In this document: positions 9,524 through 18,392 of the stretch, one piece after another
Position numbering within the stretch: position 1 is the stretch's first letter
How the letters are laid out: every line of letters starts with the position of its first letter
Source of the DNA: Bacteroidota bacterium
GTDB lineage: Bacteria; Bacteroidota; Rhodothermia; Rhodothermales; Rubricoccaceae
Assembly: GCA_039821555.1 (NCBI GenBank)
Contig: JBCBNX010000006.1
Coordinates: forward strand, 62,001-126,000
Direction of reading: 5' to 3'
DNA: 64,000 bases
The notes under the pieces: generated by a model
The model's input: only the letters and a program-made list of their open reading frames with translations
What the model was told of the DNA's origin: nothing
Databases searched by the model: none
Position numbers and translations under genes: made by a program

Positions 9524-9663
9524 TGTCATCCCGAGCGAGCGCAGCAAGCCGAGGAATCTTCGGCCAGCTTCCAGGTCAGGAACAGGGCATCGAGTCAGGC
9601 AGAGATCCTTTGCGCGTGAATCTGGGGTTTGACTCCAACCCGCGGTCAGCGCTCAGGATGACA
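9524..9663. repeat. Dispersed inverted repeat B, copy 2
   Basis: Begins TGTCATCCCGAGCGAGCGCA and ends GCGCTCAGGATGACA, a diverged copy of the element at 3313. The interior differs in length and sequence while the outer arms are kept. It lies about 95 bases from a copy of repeat A, as at 15.5-15.8 kb. Confidence 0.8.
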
Positions 9664-9751
9664 TAGGGAGGAGGTCGAGACCGGCGGCGGCTCTTCCTCC
9701 ATAATCCACGCGCGGGGGGCGTCCCGGGACGGCGGCGGGGTGTAGGATCGG

Positions 9752-9774
9752 CGCACTTCCTCTCTGCACGTCTC
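9752..9774 (+). promoter_or_regulatory. Leader motif shared with the efflux duct gene at 199
   Basis: GCACTTCCTCTCTGCACG followed by TCTC, one base different from the string at 173-195, lies 30 bases before the ATG of the RND gene at 9804. A shared operator or translational leader for efflux genes is possible but unproven. Confidence 0.3.
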
Positions 9775-9803
9775 CCACGCTCCTCCACACGGGGCTCCTC
9801 CGC

Positions 9804-12161
9804 ATGGAACGGATCGCCGACCTCCTCCTCCGCTACCCCCGCGCCATCGTGGCGGTGCTCGTCGTGGCGCTGCTTGCCTGCGGCGGCGTCCTCCTACGCA
9901 CGGGCATCGTCTTCGACTACAACCTCGAAAACTTCCTCCCCGCCGACGACGCCTCCATTGAGCTCTACCGCGCTTTTGTCGAGGAGTACGAGGAGGACGA
10001 CGCGGTCATCGTGATCGGCTTTGCCGTGGACGACGCGTTCGAGGAAACGACGTTGCGCGACATCGAGGCGATGACGGCGGCGCTCGACACCATCGCGGGC
10101 GTGCAGGAGGTCACGAGCATCGCCAACGTGCAGGGGCTGCGCGGGACGGCGGGCGGCATCGAGATCCGCGAACTCGTCGGTGACGACCTGTCGAATCGGG
10201 ACAGCCTCGTCGCCTACCGGGCGCGCGTGCTCGCGGACAGCCTCGCCGCCGGGTACGTCGTCAACCGCGAAGCCGATGCCGCGACGCTACTCATTCGCCT
10301 GGAGGCCGACGCCAACGACTACACCGGGCGCAAAGTCGTCCTCGACCAGAGCCGCGCCGTCCTAGCGGGCTTCCCGGCCTACGACTTCCGGATTACCGGC
10401 TTCCCGTTCCTGCGCAACAACTACGTCGACAAGCTGCAGGTCGAGACGATCAAGTACGTCGTCATCTCGTCGCTCATCAACGTGCTCATCCTGCTGTGGA
10501 TGTTCCGCACGCCCGTGGGGGTGCTGCTGCCGATGGCGATCGTCTACCTCGGCATCCTCGCCACCGTGGCCGTGATGATGACGGCGGGCGCGGGCATCGA
10601 CGTGCTCGGGAGCACCATCTTCGCGCTCATCCTCGTGGTCGGCATTGCGGACTCGATGCACTTCCTCGTGAAGTACTACCACAGCCTCGAACGCGGCCTC
10701 GCCAAGCGCGCGGCGGTGCAGCGGATGGTGGTCCGCCTCGGCGCGGCGACGTTCCTCACGAGCATCACGACGGCCATCGGCTTCGGGACGCTGCTCACGG
10801 CGAATGTCATCCCGATGAAGCGCTTCGGGCTCTACACGGCCATCGGCGTGCTGCTCACGTTCGTGATCTCGCTCATCGTCATCACGGCAGTGCTGCTCTG
10901 GACGAAGCCCCCCACGGCGGCGCAGATCGACCGGCTCAGCCGCGCGGGCTTCCGGCCGCTGCTGATGCGCCTCGACGGGTTCACGCAGCGCCACCGCTGG
11001 CCCATCGTGGCGGCGTTCGCGGTGCTGCTCGCCGTGAGCGCGCTCGGCGCGACGCAGCTGCGCATCAACACGTTCATCAACGACGACCTCGGGCCGCAGT
11101 CGCAGGCGTACAAGGACATGCGGTTCGTGCAGGACAACATCGTCGCGCCGTTTGGCTACGAGATCCTCGTGGAGTCGCCCGACCTCGACACGTTCAAAGA
11201 GCCCGAGCGGCTGCGGCAGATCGACAGCCTCGCGGCCTACCTACGCACGCGCCCCGAGGTGAGCCGCGTCGCGAGCGTGGCCGACCTCCTGAAGCAGCTC
11301 AACGTGGCGATGCATGCCGACTCGTCGCAGTTCTACCGCATCCCCGAGAGCCGCGACCTGGCGGCGCAGTACCTCTTCCTCCTCGAACTCACCGACGAAG
11401 ACGCGGTGCGGCGGCTGGTGGACTACGACTATGCTGAGGCGCGCGTGGCCATCCTCATGGACGACATTGGCTCGGCGCACATGAAAGGCTTCCAGGCCGA
11501 CCTCGACTCTGCGCTCGCGGCGCTCTTCCCCGGCGCGAACCTCGACCCGCCGCCGCCGGACACGACGGGGGTGGCCGCGCCGGTTGAGCGCGTCACGATC
11601 ACGCAGACGGGCACCGTCGTGCTCGGCGCGCGGATGGCCGACAGCATCGTCACGGACCTGCTGACCAGCATCGGGCTGGCGTTCCTGTTCATCTCGCTGC
11701 TGATGGGGCTGCTCTTCCGCAACGTGCGCTTCGTGCTCATCTCGCTCGTGCCGAACATCGTGCCGCTGGTGGTGATCGCGGGCGTGATGGGCGTGATGGG
11801 CATCGACGTGAAGCCCGCGACGGCGGTGATCTTCACCATCGCCTTCGGGATCGCCGTGGACGACACGATCCACTTCCTCGCGCGCCTGCGTCAGGAGCTA
11901 CGCCTCGGCCTCTCGCTCGAAGCCGCCGTCCGCGAGACGATGCTCGGCACCGGCAAGGCGATTATCCTGACCTCGATGGTGCTCCTCGGCGGCTTCGGCT
12001 CGCTGATGACGAGCGTGTTCCAGAGCACAGCCTACCTCGGCGGCCTCGTCGCGCTGACGATCTTCATGGCTGTCCTTGCCGACCTCGTCCTGCTCCCCGC
12101 GCTGGTGCACATCCTGAAGCCGAAGCTCGCTGGCGCTCGGTCTGAACGTGTGGACGTGTGA
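9804..12161 (+). CDS. RND-superfamily transporter, HAE3/MMPL type
   Basis: 785 residues from ATG. The architecture is the compact RND form: an N-terminal TM (residues 13-32), a soluble domain, six TMs (about 215-365), a second soluble domain, then six TMs (about 610-775). Each TM block carries the family proton-relay neighbourhood, GIADSMHFLVKYYHS in the first and GIAVDDTIHFLARLRQE in the second. HAE3/MMPL proteins usually export lipids, hopanoids or other hydrophobic molecules and work without the AcrA/TolC partners. The substrate here is unknown. The last few codons run into an 8-bp tandem repeat at 12148. Confidence 0.9.
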   Translation: MERIADLLLRYPRAIVAVLVVALLACGGVLLRTGIVFDYNLENFLPADDASIELYRAFVEEYEEDDAVIVIGFAVDDAFEETTLRDIEAMTAALDTIAGVQEVTSIANVQGLRGTAGGIEIRELVGDDLSNRDSLVAYRARVLADSLAAGYVVNREADAATLLIRLEADANDYTGRKVVLDQSRAVLAGFPAYDFRITGFPFLRNNYVDKLQVETIKYVVISSLINVLILLWMFRTPVGVLLPMAIVYLGILATVAVMMTAGAGIDVLGSTIFALILVVGIADSMHFLVKYYHSLERGLAKRAAVQRMVVRLGAATFLTSITTAIGFGTLLTANVIPMKRFGLYTAIGVLLTFVISLIVITAVLLWTKPPTAAQIDRLSRAGFRPLLMRLDGFTQRHRWPIVAAFAVLLAVSALGATQLRINTFINDDLGPQSQAYKDMRFVQDNIVAPFGYEILVESPDLDTFKEPERLRQIDSLAAYLRTRPEVSRVASVADLLKQLNVAMHADSSQFYRIPESRDLAAQYLFLLELTDEDAVRRLVDYDYAEARVAILMDDIGSAHMKGFQADLDSALAALFPGANLDPPPPDTTGVAAPVERVTITQTGTVVLGARMADSIVTDLLTSIGLAFLFISLLMGLLFRNVRFVLISLVPNIVPLVVIAGVMGVMGIDVKPATAVIFTIAFGIAVDDTIHFLARLRQELRLGLSLEAAVRETMLGTGKAIILTSMVLLGGFGSLMTSVFQSTAYLGGLVALTIFMAVLADLVLLPALVHILKPKLAGARSERVDV

Positions 12162-12175
12162 AGGTGTGGACGTGG
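12148..12175. repeat. 8-bp tandem repeat at the gene end
   Basis: Units GTGTGGAC, GTGTGAAG and GTGTGGAC follow one another and span the TGA of the RND gene. The same octamer is repeated at 25441-25456 beside another stop codon. Confidence 0.6.
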
Positions 12176-12227
12176 TGGAGCGGACCCGGCGCACTCCCTG
12201 TTTCCCTCCCCCTGAAGGGTCGGAAAA

Positions 12228-12255
12228 CTGTCCCCCTCGCCGGCGAGGGGGACAG
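12228..12255. repeat. Palindromic repeat A, copy 3
   Basis: Arms CTGTCCCCCTCGC and complement around CG. Compared with copies 1 and 4, the inner A-T pair has become a G-C pair on both arms, a compensatory change. The right flank GATCGAGCGGAGCGAGATCA is itself palindromic and resembles the flank of copy 4. Confidence 0.9.
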
Positions 12256-12311
12256 ATCGAGCGGAGCGAGATCAGGGGGTGGCGCGTTGGCGAGGTCCCC
12301 CACGCTCGCAT

Positions 12312-12740
12312 ATGTCCAAAACAGCGACGATGCTCAACCGACCTGCGCACCCCATCCACCGTGCCGCGCTCGCCGTGTGGCGGCTGCCGCGGTTGCTGCT
12401 GATCGGCGTCGTGCGGTTCTACCAGGTCGCCATCTCGCCGCTCACGCCGCCGTCGTGCCGCTACACGCCGACGTGCTCCGAGTATGCCATGATCGCGCTG
12501 CGGGAGTATGGTTTCGTGCGTGGGACTATCCTCGCGGTGTGGCGCATCCTTCGCTGTGCGCCGTGGGGCGGGCACGGGCACGACCCGCCGCGTTGGTTCG
12601 GCGAACCCAAGCCGCCCCAGCCCGTCACGGCGGCGGGGGTGGAACCCAGCGAGGTCACCCACTCCGCAAGCCCGTCGGCGCTGGAGGACCGTGCCGAGAA
12701 GCACGAACCGGAGGCTTCTGTGCGGCCGCCACTGACCTGA
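12312..12740 (+). CDS. yidD: Membrane protein insertion efficiency factor YidD
   Basis: 142 residues from the ATG at 12312; another ATG at 12330 would also serve. YidD is a small membrane-associated protein that helps YidC/Sec insert inner-membrane proteins. The core (residues about 25-90) has the family pattern: an amphipathic stretch [20 protein letters not shown], then [19 protein letters not shown] and a Cys-containing end [15 protein letters not shown]. The usual length is 70-90 residues. Here a 50-residue Pro/Glu-rich tail is added. rpmH, rnpA and yidC, the common neighbours, are not present. Confidence 0.92.
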   Translation: MSKTATMLNRPAHPIHRAALAVWRLPRLLLIGVVRFYQVAISPLTPPSCRYTPTCSEYAMIALREYGFVRGTILAVWRILRCAPWGGHGHDPPRWFGEPKPPQPVTAAGVEPSEVTHSASPSALEDRAEKHEPEASVRPPLT

Positions 12741-12767
12741 GATATGCGGGCGTGCTGCGCAGGCGCG

Positions 12768-13175
12768 CTACCCCATCGCCGGAGCGCTGTCTAGGTCCAG
12801 CCAGGCGAGGGCATCCCCGAAGACGAGAAAGACCTGCACGTCGCGCTCAACGCCCGGCGGGAGGTCGCGCTTGACGAGCGTCGCGTAGAGCACGGCGATG
12901 CCTTTGTCCTGCGGGCGCATCACGAGGGCCGTACGGGACGCGCTCGAGGCATCATGGAGGGCGCGGCGGTGGGCGCGCATCGCGTCGAGGTCCTCGCGCG
13001 CCAGAATGAGCGCCGTGATGCTCTGCATGTCGATGAGCCAGTCGAAGCCGAGGGTCCACGCCGGGTCGGCCAGCACCGCATCGACGCCGCGTGTATGCTC
13101 GGCGCCGTCCACGACATCGGTGTAGCGGAGAAAGACAGTGTGCCGCGTCGCGTCGATCCGGTAGGTGAACGACAT
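12768..13175 (-). CDS. Conserved small cytoplasmic protein, unknown function
   Basis: 135 residues from ATG, no signal peptide or TM. The sequence alternates short strands and helices (SFTYRIDATRHTVFLRYTDV, GFDWLIDMQSIT, DLPPGVERDVQVFLVFGDAL), reminiscent of SpoIIAA/STAS-like single-domain proteins that report a deviation from a mean value. I do not recognise a specific family. It converges on yidD and lies downstream of an AT-rich gap that probably holds its promoter. Confidence 0.6.
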   Translation of the reverse strand: MSFTYRIDATRHTVFLRYTDVVDGAEHTRGVDAVLADPAWTLGFDWLIDMQSITALILAREDLDAMRAHRRALHDASSASRTALVMRPQDKGIAVLYATLVKRDLPPGVERDVQVFLVFGDALAWLDLDSAPAMG

Positions 13176-13335
13176 AAGCTCAGGGGGGCGGGTGAAAATC
13201 TGAGTTCGTTACGTAACCGCTACTAGATATGTCGCTTTAGTTGAATGTTTTGAATGATTTGTGCCTAAGGTAAGAAATGATGAACGGTATACCTAGGGCC
13301 GTAGGGGGGGATTGTTTCTGAAACACGAGAGTCCC

Positions 13336-13371
13336 AAAAAGCGCCGCGCCGGGAGGGGGCCGGCGCGGCGC
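13336..13371 (-). terminator. Rho-independent terminator of the OmpA-like gene
   Basis: On the minus strand the hairpin AGCGCCGCGCCGG ... CCGGCGCGGCGC is followed at once by TTTTT. It lies 44 bases beyond the stop codon of the OmpA-like gene. This is the clearest intrinsic terminator in the left half of the window. Confidence 0.88.
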
Positions 13372-13414
13372 TGGGCACATCGCCTTACGGGGCGATGTTG
13401 CTAGGGAGTAGGGG

Positions 13415-14113
13415 TCAGCCGCCCTGCTGCTGCTGGACCTGCTGGACGTAGTTCGGATTCGGATAGAGCGCGATCTCGACGCGGCGGTTCTCCGGGCTGG
13501 TGCCGGGGATGCCCGCCAGCGGCTGCGACTCGCCGAGGCCCATCGCCTCCAGGCGCACGGGGGCGACGCCCTGGCTCATGAGGAAGCTGCGGACCGCCGT
13601 GGCGCGCTGCTCCGAGAGGCGCTGGTTGAGCTCGTCCGGACCGTCTGTGGAGGCGTGGCCAACGATCACGGCGTCGTGGTCGCTGTACTGCACCATCGAG
13701 GCGGCGAGGCCGCGCAGGTCAGCCTGCACGCCCGGGCGGAGCGTGGAGGCCCCCACGTCGAAGAGGAGCGCGTTGTCAAAAACGAGCTGGATGCCCGTCG
13801 CCTCGCCCGTGTCCGGGTTCATGATCGGCTCGACGGAAGCGTTTTCGAGCTCCTCGTCGAGCTCCTCGGCTTGCTCCTCGATGCGGCTGCCGATGACGGC
13901 GCCCGCCGTGCCGCCGACGGCCGCGCCGATGATGGCGCCCTTGGCAGGCGAGCCACCGAGGATCTCACCGAGGATGGCCCCAGCGACGGCTCCGCCACCC
14001 GCGCCGATGGTGGCGCCCTTGCCGGTGTTGCTCATCGACTCGCAGCCGGTCAGAGCGAAGGGAAGTGCCAGGAGAAGCGCCAGAAGCGGAACGAGTCGGA
14101 GGTTCATAGTCAT
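13415..14113 (-). CDS. OmpA-family peptidoglycan-binding lipoprotein with glycine-zipper
   Basis: 232 residues from the ATG at 14113 (or 14107); the longer frame to 14428 adds unlikely sequence before the signal peptide. The signal MNLRLVPLLALLLALPFALTGC ends in a lipobox. A Gly/Ala-rich glycine-zipper follows (residues about 35-75), as in YMGG/17-kDa-antigen proteins. After an acidic helix comes an OmpA C-terminal domain (residues about 110-220), with NRRVEIALYP closing it. This domain binds diaminopimelate in peptidoglycan, so the protein tethers the outer membrane to the wall. The tail VQQVQQQQGG is low-complexity. A strong terminator follows. Confidence 0.92.
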   Translation of the reverse strand: MTMNLRLVPLLALLLALPFALTGCESMSNTGKGATIGAGGGAVAGAILGEILGGSPAKGAIIGAAVGGTAGAVIGSRIEEQAEELDEELENASVEPIMNPDTGEATGIQLVFDNALLFDVGASTLRPGVQADLRGLAASMVQYSDHDAVIVGHASTDGPDELNQRLSEQRATAVRSFLMSQGVAPVRLEAMGLGESQPLAGIPGTSPENRRVEIALYPNPNYVQQVQQQQGG

Positions 14114-14442
14114 GGTCGTGTTCGGAACGTCGGAGAGGTGGTGGAGCGGGAGTCGCCGCGTCGGGCAGCCCCCTGCAAGGTCGGGTTCATTCAACCAAGC
14201 AGCAAGCCGGGCGAGTTCCGGGCCGGGTAACGCGCCCGCGGCCCTCGTGACGATTTCGGGACAATTCAGCGCGTGCGCTCCCCGCGCTTCGCCCTCAAAG
14301 CAGGACACGACCGGGGCGGATGGTGGGCGCCCGGCGGCGTTACCCCTGCGTAATGACCGCCGGGATGCGGTATCCGTACCTTTTTGGCCGTTCGCCCGCC
14401 ACCGAACCGACATACCTCCTCCGCACACTCGACACGCACCCC
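14114..14442. other. Divergent intergenic region, no gene seen
   Basis: 329 bases lie between the minus-strand OmpA-like gene and the plus-strand nucleotidyltransferase. Frames running through it are N-terminal over-extensions of those genes. A stretch TACCTTTTTGG at 14376-14386 is the only sequence near the Bacteroidetes -7 box, and it is not a good match. I see no other structure. Confidence 0.5.
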
Positions 14443-15441
14443 ATGAAGCTCATCATCCCGATGGCCGGTCGCGGGACCCGGCTCCGCCCGCACACGCACG
14501 TCACGCCCAAGCCGCTGCTCCCGGTCGCGGGCACCACGATGGTCGAACGCATCGTTGACACGTTCGCCGCCACGCTCCCGACGCCGATCACCGAGGCCGT
14601 CTTCATCCTCGGCCCCGACTTCGGCGATGCCGTCCGCGCGCAGCTTTCCGACATTTCTGAGCGCCACGGCATCGTGCCGCACTTCGGTGTGCAGGCGAAG
14701 GCCCTCGGCACCGCCCACGCCGTTGCGATGGCCGAGGAGCACCTCGCGGGCGAGTGCATCATCGTCTTCGCCGACACGCTCTTCTTCATGGACGAGTCGC
14801 CGAGCCTCGACGCGGACGCCGTCTTGTGGGTTAAGCACGTGGACGACCCCAGCCGCTTCGGCGTCGTCGTGAAGAACGGCGCGGGCGAGATCACCGACTT
14901 CGTCGAGAAGCCTTCCGAGCCGATCTCGAACGACGCCATCATCGGCATCTACTACATCAAGGAAGGCGCGGCGCTCAAGCGCGAGATCGACTACATCATC
15001 GACCAGAACATCACCGGTCACGGCAGCGAATACCAGCTCACGGACGCGCTTGACCGGATGCTCAAGAACGGCCAGGTCTTCAAGACGGCCTCCGTCTCCG
15101 AGTGGCTCGACTGCGGCACGATCCCGGCGATCAAGGACACGTCGAAGGTCATCCTCGACAAGGAGCAGAGTGCCGAGAAGGCCGGCACCGTCGAGGACTG
15201 CGTGGTCATCGAGCCCGTCTACGTCGGCCCCGACGCCGTCGTGCGTGGTTCGACCGTCGGCCCCTACGTCGCCATCCACGGCGGCGCGGTCGTCGAGGGC
15301 TCGGTTGTGAAGAATACCATCGTCTTCGGGGAGGCCCACGTTGCAGGTTCCTCGCTCGACGACTCGGTCGTTGGCCACTACGCCCACGTGCACGGCTTCG
15401 CGGGCGCTGCCAACATCGGCGATCACAGTACGATCGGATAG
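14443..15441 (+). CDS. Sugar-phosphate nucleotidyltransferase with left-handed beta-helix tail
   Basis: 332 residues from the ATG at 14443, chosen because MKLIIPMAGRGTRLRP is the canonical N terminus. The enzyme forms an NDP-sugar from a sugar-1-phosphate and NTP. The G-x-G-T-R-L-R-P nucleotide loop, the PKPLLPVAGTTM lysine motif and the metal Asp in FADTLFF are present, and FVEKPSEPIS supplies the sugar-binding region. Residues about 245-332 are hexapeptide repeats (VVIEPVYVGPDAVVRGS, VVEGSVVKNTIVFGEA). This resembles the RmlA-long/archaeal glucose-1-phosphate thymidylyltransferase group. Base and sugar specificity are not certain. No dTDP-rhamnose genes are adjacent. Confidence 0.9.
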   Translation: MKLIIPMAGRGTRLRPHTHVTPKPLLPVAGTTMVERIVDTFAATLPTPITEAVFILGPDFGDAVRAQLSDISERHGIVPHFGVQAKALGTAHAVAMAEEHLAGECIIVFADTLFFMDESPSLDADAVLWVKHVDDPSRFGVVVKNGAGEITDFVEKPSEPISNDAIIGIYYIKEGAALKREIDYIIDQNITGHGSEYQLTDALDRMLKNGQVFKTASVSEWLDCGTIPAIKDTSKVILDKEQSAEKAGTVEDCVVIEPVYVGPDAVVRGSTVGPYVAIHGGAVVEGSVVKNTIVFGEAHVAGSSLDDSVVGHYAHVHGFAGAANIGDHSTIG

Positions 15442-15530
15442 TTGGAGTGCTAGTGGACGGTGTCGCAGTGAACGGTGCGTAAGCGGTCAGCGCTTCACAG
15501 GCAAGTCGGCCTAGCTCAACAGCTCTATCG

Positions 15531-15700
15531 TGTCATCCTGAGCGAGCGTAGCGAGTCAAACCGCAGGTTCACGCAGTAAAGGATCCACGTCTCAGCGTTG
15601 TAGCTCTGGTCAGGGCATAGAGACGGACATAGGATCCCCCGCGTTCGCGAGGGCAGGCTCTTCGACTCCATCCGCCTCGCGGTTTTCGATCAGGATGGCA
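15531..15700. repeat. Dispersed inverted repeat B, copy 3
   Basis: Starts TGTCATCCTGAGCGAGCGTA and ends GATCAGGATGGCA. It is longer than the other two copies and contains two extra GGATC-bearing stretches, as if two units had merged. It lies about 95 bases before palindrome A copy 4. Confidence 0.78.
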
Positions 15701-15793
15701 ATGTGGGGTCGGCGCAACCCAGCACTTCCTTCGTCGGTTAACGGAGGCTGCTCCACCTCACCCCCCGCTTGACACGCCTGAACGGCGGCCAAG

Positions 15794-15821
15794 CTGTCCC
15801 CCTCACGCGTGAGGGGGACAG
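15794..15821. repeat. Palindromic repeat A, copy 4
   Basis: Arms CTGTCCCCCTCAC and complement around GC. The left flank (CTTGACACGCCTGAACGGCG) matches that of copy 1 with a few changes, and the right flank TTCGAGCGAAGCGAGAACA is palindromic like that of copy 3. Confidence 0.9.
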
Positions 15822-15878
15822 TTCGAGCGAAGCGAGAACAGGGGGTGCCCGAACCACCGTTCACCGACGAACCGCGCT

Positions 15879-18392
15879 GTGCACCTCTATCCCCCCGACG
15901 CTGCCGACCGCCTCGGCTTCGACATGCTCCGCGCCCGCCTCGACGGCTACGCGCAGTCGGAGCTAGGCCGCGCCGTGCTCGCCGACCTTGCGCCGTCGTC
16001 GGATCGGGCCCGGGTGGCGGGTGAGCTCACGCGCGTCGGGCAGATGCAGGACGTGCTCGGCTTCGACGACCCGCTGCCGATGGCGGGCGTGGCCGACCTG
16101 CGCCCGCTCCTGAGACGCATCGCGCCGAAGGGGGCCGTCGTGGACGCCGAGGACCTGTCGCTCGCTCTCAACGCGCTCGTCACGCTGCGGCGGCTGCATG
16201 GGTACCTGCGGACACGGAAGGCGAAGTATCCCGACCTGTGGGCCGTCGCCGAGGGCATCGTGCCCCAGAAAGAGTTGGAGACGCACCTTGCCAAGATCGT
16301 CGACGAGCGCGGGCAGCTCCGCGACAACGCCTCGGCCGAGCTGCAGAAGCTCACGCGGCAGATCAACGCGCGCAGCGAGCAGCTCCGCAACAGCGTGCTC
16401 AAGGCGCTCCGCGACGCCGTGGCCAAGGGCTACGCCACCGAGGACCAGCCAACGATCCGGGGCGGGCGCGCCGTGATCCCCGTTCGCGCCGAGGCCAAGC
16501 GCAAGGTGCAAGGCTTCGTCCACGATGTCTCCGCCTCGGGCCAGACCGTCTACATCGAGCCCGCCGCCGCGCTCGACCTCAACAACGAGGTCCGCGAACT
16601 CGAAGCGGCCCGCCGCCGCGAGATCGAGCGCATCCTCCGCGAGGCGACGGCCCACCTCCGCAGCCGCCGCCAGGACCTCGCGCCGAGCCTCGACGCCTAC
16701 GCGCAGTTGGACGCCTACGCGGCGCGCGGGCGGCTCGCCAACGACCTCGGCGCGCTCGTCCCGGCGCTCAACGACGACGGCCACCTGCGCATCGTGCGTG
16801 GACGCAACCCCGTCCTGCTGCTGCACTTCCAGAACGAGGCTGCCCGGAAGCGCCAGAGCGCGGAGGCTGCCGCCGAGAAAGCTGCCATCGAACCGCGCGC
16901 CGTCGTTCCGCTCGACCTCAACCTTGGCGATCCACTCGAAGGTGATCCCGACGAGGGAGGGACAGCCTACCACACGCTCGTCATCACCGGCCCCAACGCA
17001 GGTGGCAAGTCGGTGGCGATGAAGACCGTCGGCGTCCTCGCGCTCATGGTCGCGCATGGCCTCCCCGTCCCGTGCGACGCCGGCAGCAGCTTCCCGCTCC
17101 TCGACCGCCTCTACGTGGACATCGGCGATCAGCAGTCGATGGAGGAGGACCTCTCGACGTTTACCTCGCATCTCACCAACATCCGCACGATGTTGGAGGA
17201 CGCCGGGCCGCGCTCGCTCGTCCTCATCGACGAGGCGGGCACCGGCACCGACCCGGCAGAGGGCGGCGCGCTCGCGCAGGCCGTCCTCGAAGGGCTGCAC
17301 GAACGGGGTGCGCGGACCATCGCCACGACGCACCACGGCACGCTGAAGGCGTTCGCGCACAACACGCCGGGCGTCGAGAACGGCTCGATGCAGTTCGACC
17401 GGACCACGCTCGCCCCGACTTACCGCTTCCGGGCGGGCATTCCCGGTTCGTCGTACGCCTTCGACATCGCGGCCCGGGTGGGACTCGACGGCGATACGAT
17501 TGGGCGGGCGCGTTCGCTCGTCGGCGAGGGCAAGGCGTCGCTCGAAGACCTCATCGCCGCGTTCGAGGCACGGGCGCAGGAGGCCGAATCGCGCGTCGAG
17601 GAAGCCGAGTCGCGCGCAAAAGAGGCCGAGTCGGTGCGAAGGAAATACGACGACCTCCTCGAACAACTCCGCGCTCGCAAGGACGCATACCGCGCCGAGG
17701 CCATCGCCCAGGCCGACCAGATCGTGAAGGACGCCAACGCGCGTATCGAGCGGGCCGTTCGCGAGATCAAAGAGGCGGAGGCCGAGAAAGAGACCACGAA
17801 AGAGGTCCGCGCTGACATCGAGAAGCTCAAGCGCACCGTCCGCAAGAAGCAGCAGCAGGTCGAGCAGCGGCAGCGCACCCGCAAGCGGCGCACGCAGAAG
17901 AAGGACGCGCCGCCCGCTGTCGCCGGGCCGATCCGCGAGGGCGACCAGGTACGCATCGACGGGGCTGGGGCCGTCGGCGAGGTGCTCGAACTCGGGCACA
18001 ACGAGGCGCTCGTGGCGCTCGGCGCGCTCAAGACGCGCGTCAAGACGAAGCGGCTCACCAAAGTCGGCGGCCCGCGCGAGCAGCGCGTCGAGGTACGGGC
18101 TCCCAAGTCACAAAGCAACGGGGCTGGCGCGGACCTGCCTGCCATCCACGCCCGCACGCGCATCGACCTACGTGGACAGCGAGTGGAAGAAGCGCTCCCT
18201 GAAGTCGACCGGCTGGTGGACGAGGCGCTCGCTGCCGGGCTGCCGAGCGTGGAGGTGCTCCACGGCAAAGGCACGGGGGCGCTGCGCATCGCCATTCAGC
18301 GGCACCTCCAGCAGCGCCGCGATGTGGCGGGCGTGAGCGAGGCGGCGTGGAACCAAGGCGGGGCCGGCGTGACGGTCGTCGAACTCGGCTAG
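15879..18392 (+). CDS. mutS2: MutS2 family ATPase/endonuclease
   Basis: 837 residues from a GTG start. MutS2 proteins act on recombination intermediates and, in some bacteria, rescue collided ribosomes; they do not perform mismatch repair. The MutS core and clamp helices occupy residues about 1-310. The ATPase has Walker A TGPNAGGKSVAMKT, Walker B LVLIDEAGTGTDPAEGGAL and the His of TTHHGTLKAFA. A long Lys/Glu-rich coiled coil covers about 530-680, a KOW-like strand region follows (GDQVRIDGAGAVGEVLELG), and a C-terminal Smr nuclease domain begins IDLRGQRVEEALPEVD and contains VEVLHGKGTGAL. Both Smr motifs are intact. Confidence 0.95.
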   Translation: MHLYPPDAADRLGFDMLRARLDGYAQSELGRAVLADLAPSSDRARVAGELTRVGQMQDVLGFDDPLPMAGVADLRPLLRRIAPKGAVVDAEDLSLALNALVTLRRLHGYLRTRKAKYPDLWAVAEGIVPQKELETHLAKIVDERGQLRDNASAELQKLTRQINARSEQLRNSVLKALRDAVAKGYATEDQPTIRGGRAVIPVRAEAKRKVQGFVHDVSASGQTVYIEPAAALDLNNEVRELEAARRREIERILREATAHLRSRRQDLAPSLDAYAQLDAYAARGRLANDLGALVPALNDDGHLRIVRGRNPVLLLHFQNEAARKRQSAEAAAEKAAIEPRAVVPLDLNLGDPLEGDPDEGGTAYHTLVITGPNAGGKSVAMKTVGVLALMVAHGLPVPCDAGSSFPLLDRLYVDIGDQQSMEEDLSTFTSHLTNIRTMLEDAGPRSLVLIDEAGTGTDPAEGGALAQAVLEGLHERGARTIATTHHGTLKAFAHNTPGVENGSMQFDRTTLAPTYRFRAGIPGSSYAFDIAARVGLDGDTIGRARSLVGEGKASLEDLIAAFEARAQEAESRVEEAESRAKEAESVRRKYDDLLEQLRARKDAYRAEAIAQADQIVKDANARIERAVREIKEAEAEKETTKEVRADIEKLKRTVRKKQQQVEQRQRTRKRRTQKKDAPPAVAGPIREGDQVRIDGAGAVGEVLELGHNEALVALGALKTRVKTKRLTKVGGPREQRVEVRAPKSQSNGAGADLPAIHARTRIDLRGQRVEEALPEVDRLVDEALAAGLPSVEVLHGKGTGALRIAIQRHLQQRRDVAGVSEAAWNQGGAGVTVVELG

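Larger units (their letters stand above)
9190..9803. other. Intergenic region with repeats A and B
   Basis: This 614-base gap separates the minus-strand helicase from the plus-strand RND gene. It holds palindrome A at 9402, inverted repeat B at 9524 and the leader motif at 9752. The open frames across it are translations of the repeats. I see no convincing gene here; promoters for both divergent genes must lie in it, but no clear TAnnTTTG box was found. Confidence 0.6.
15442..15878. other. Intergenic region with repeats B and A
   Basis: 437 bases without a credible gene. It holds inverted repeat B (15531-15700) and palindrome A (15794-15821) and leads into mutS2. Frames crossing it translate the repeats. 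Confidence 0.6.

Noticed and set aside
14376-14386. TACCTTTTTGG as a promoter
   Set aside because: It does not fit TAnnTTTG and has no TTG at the right distance.
15963-17999. 678-codon antisense frame in mutS2
   Set aside because: High G+C keeps the antisense frame open. The sense frame has full MutS2 motifs and the antisense product is Arg/Val/Gly-rich without domains. The same holds for long antisense frames at 250-1512, 5358-6353, 21932-23539 and 28420-30561.
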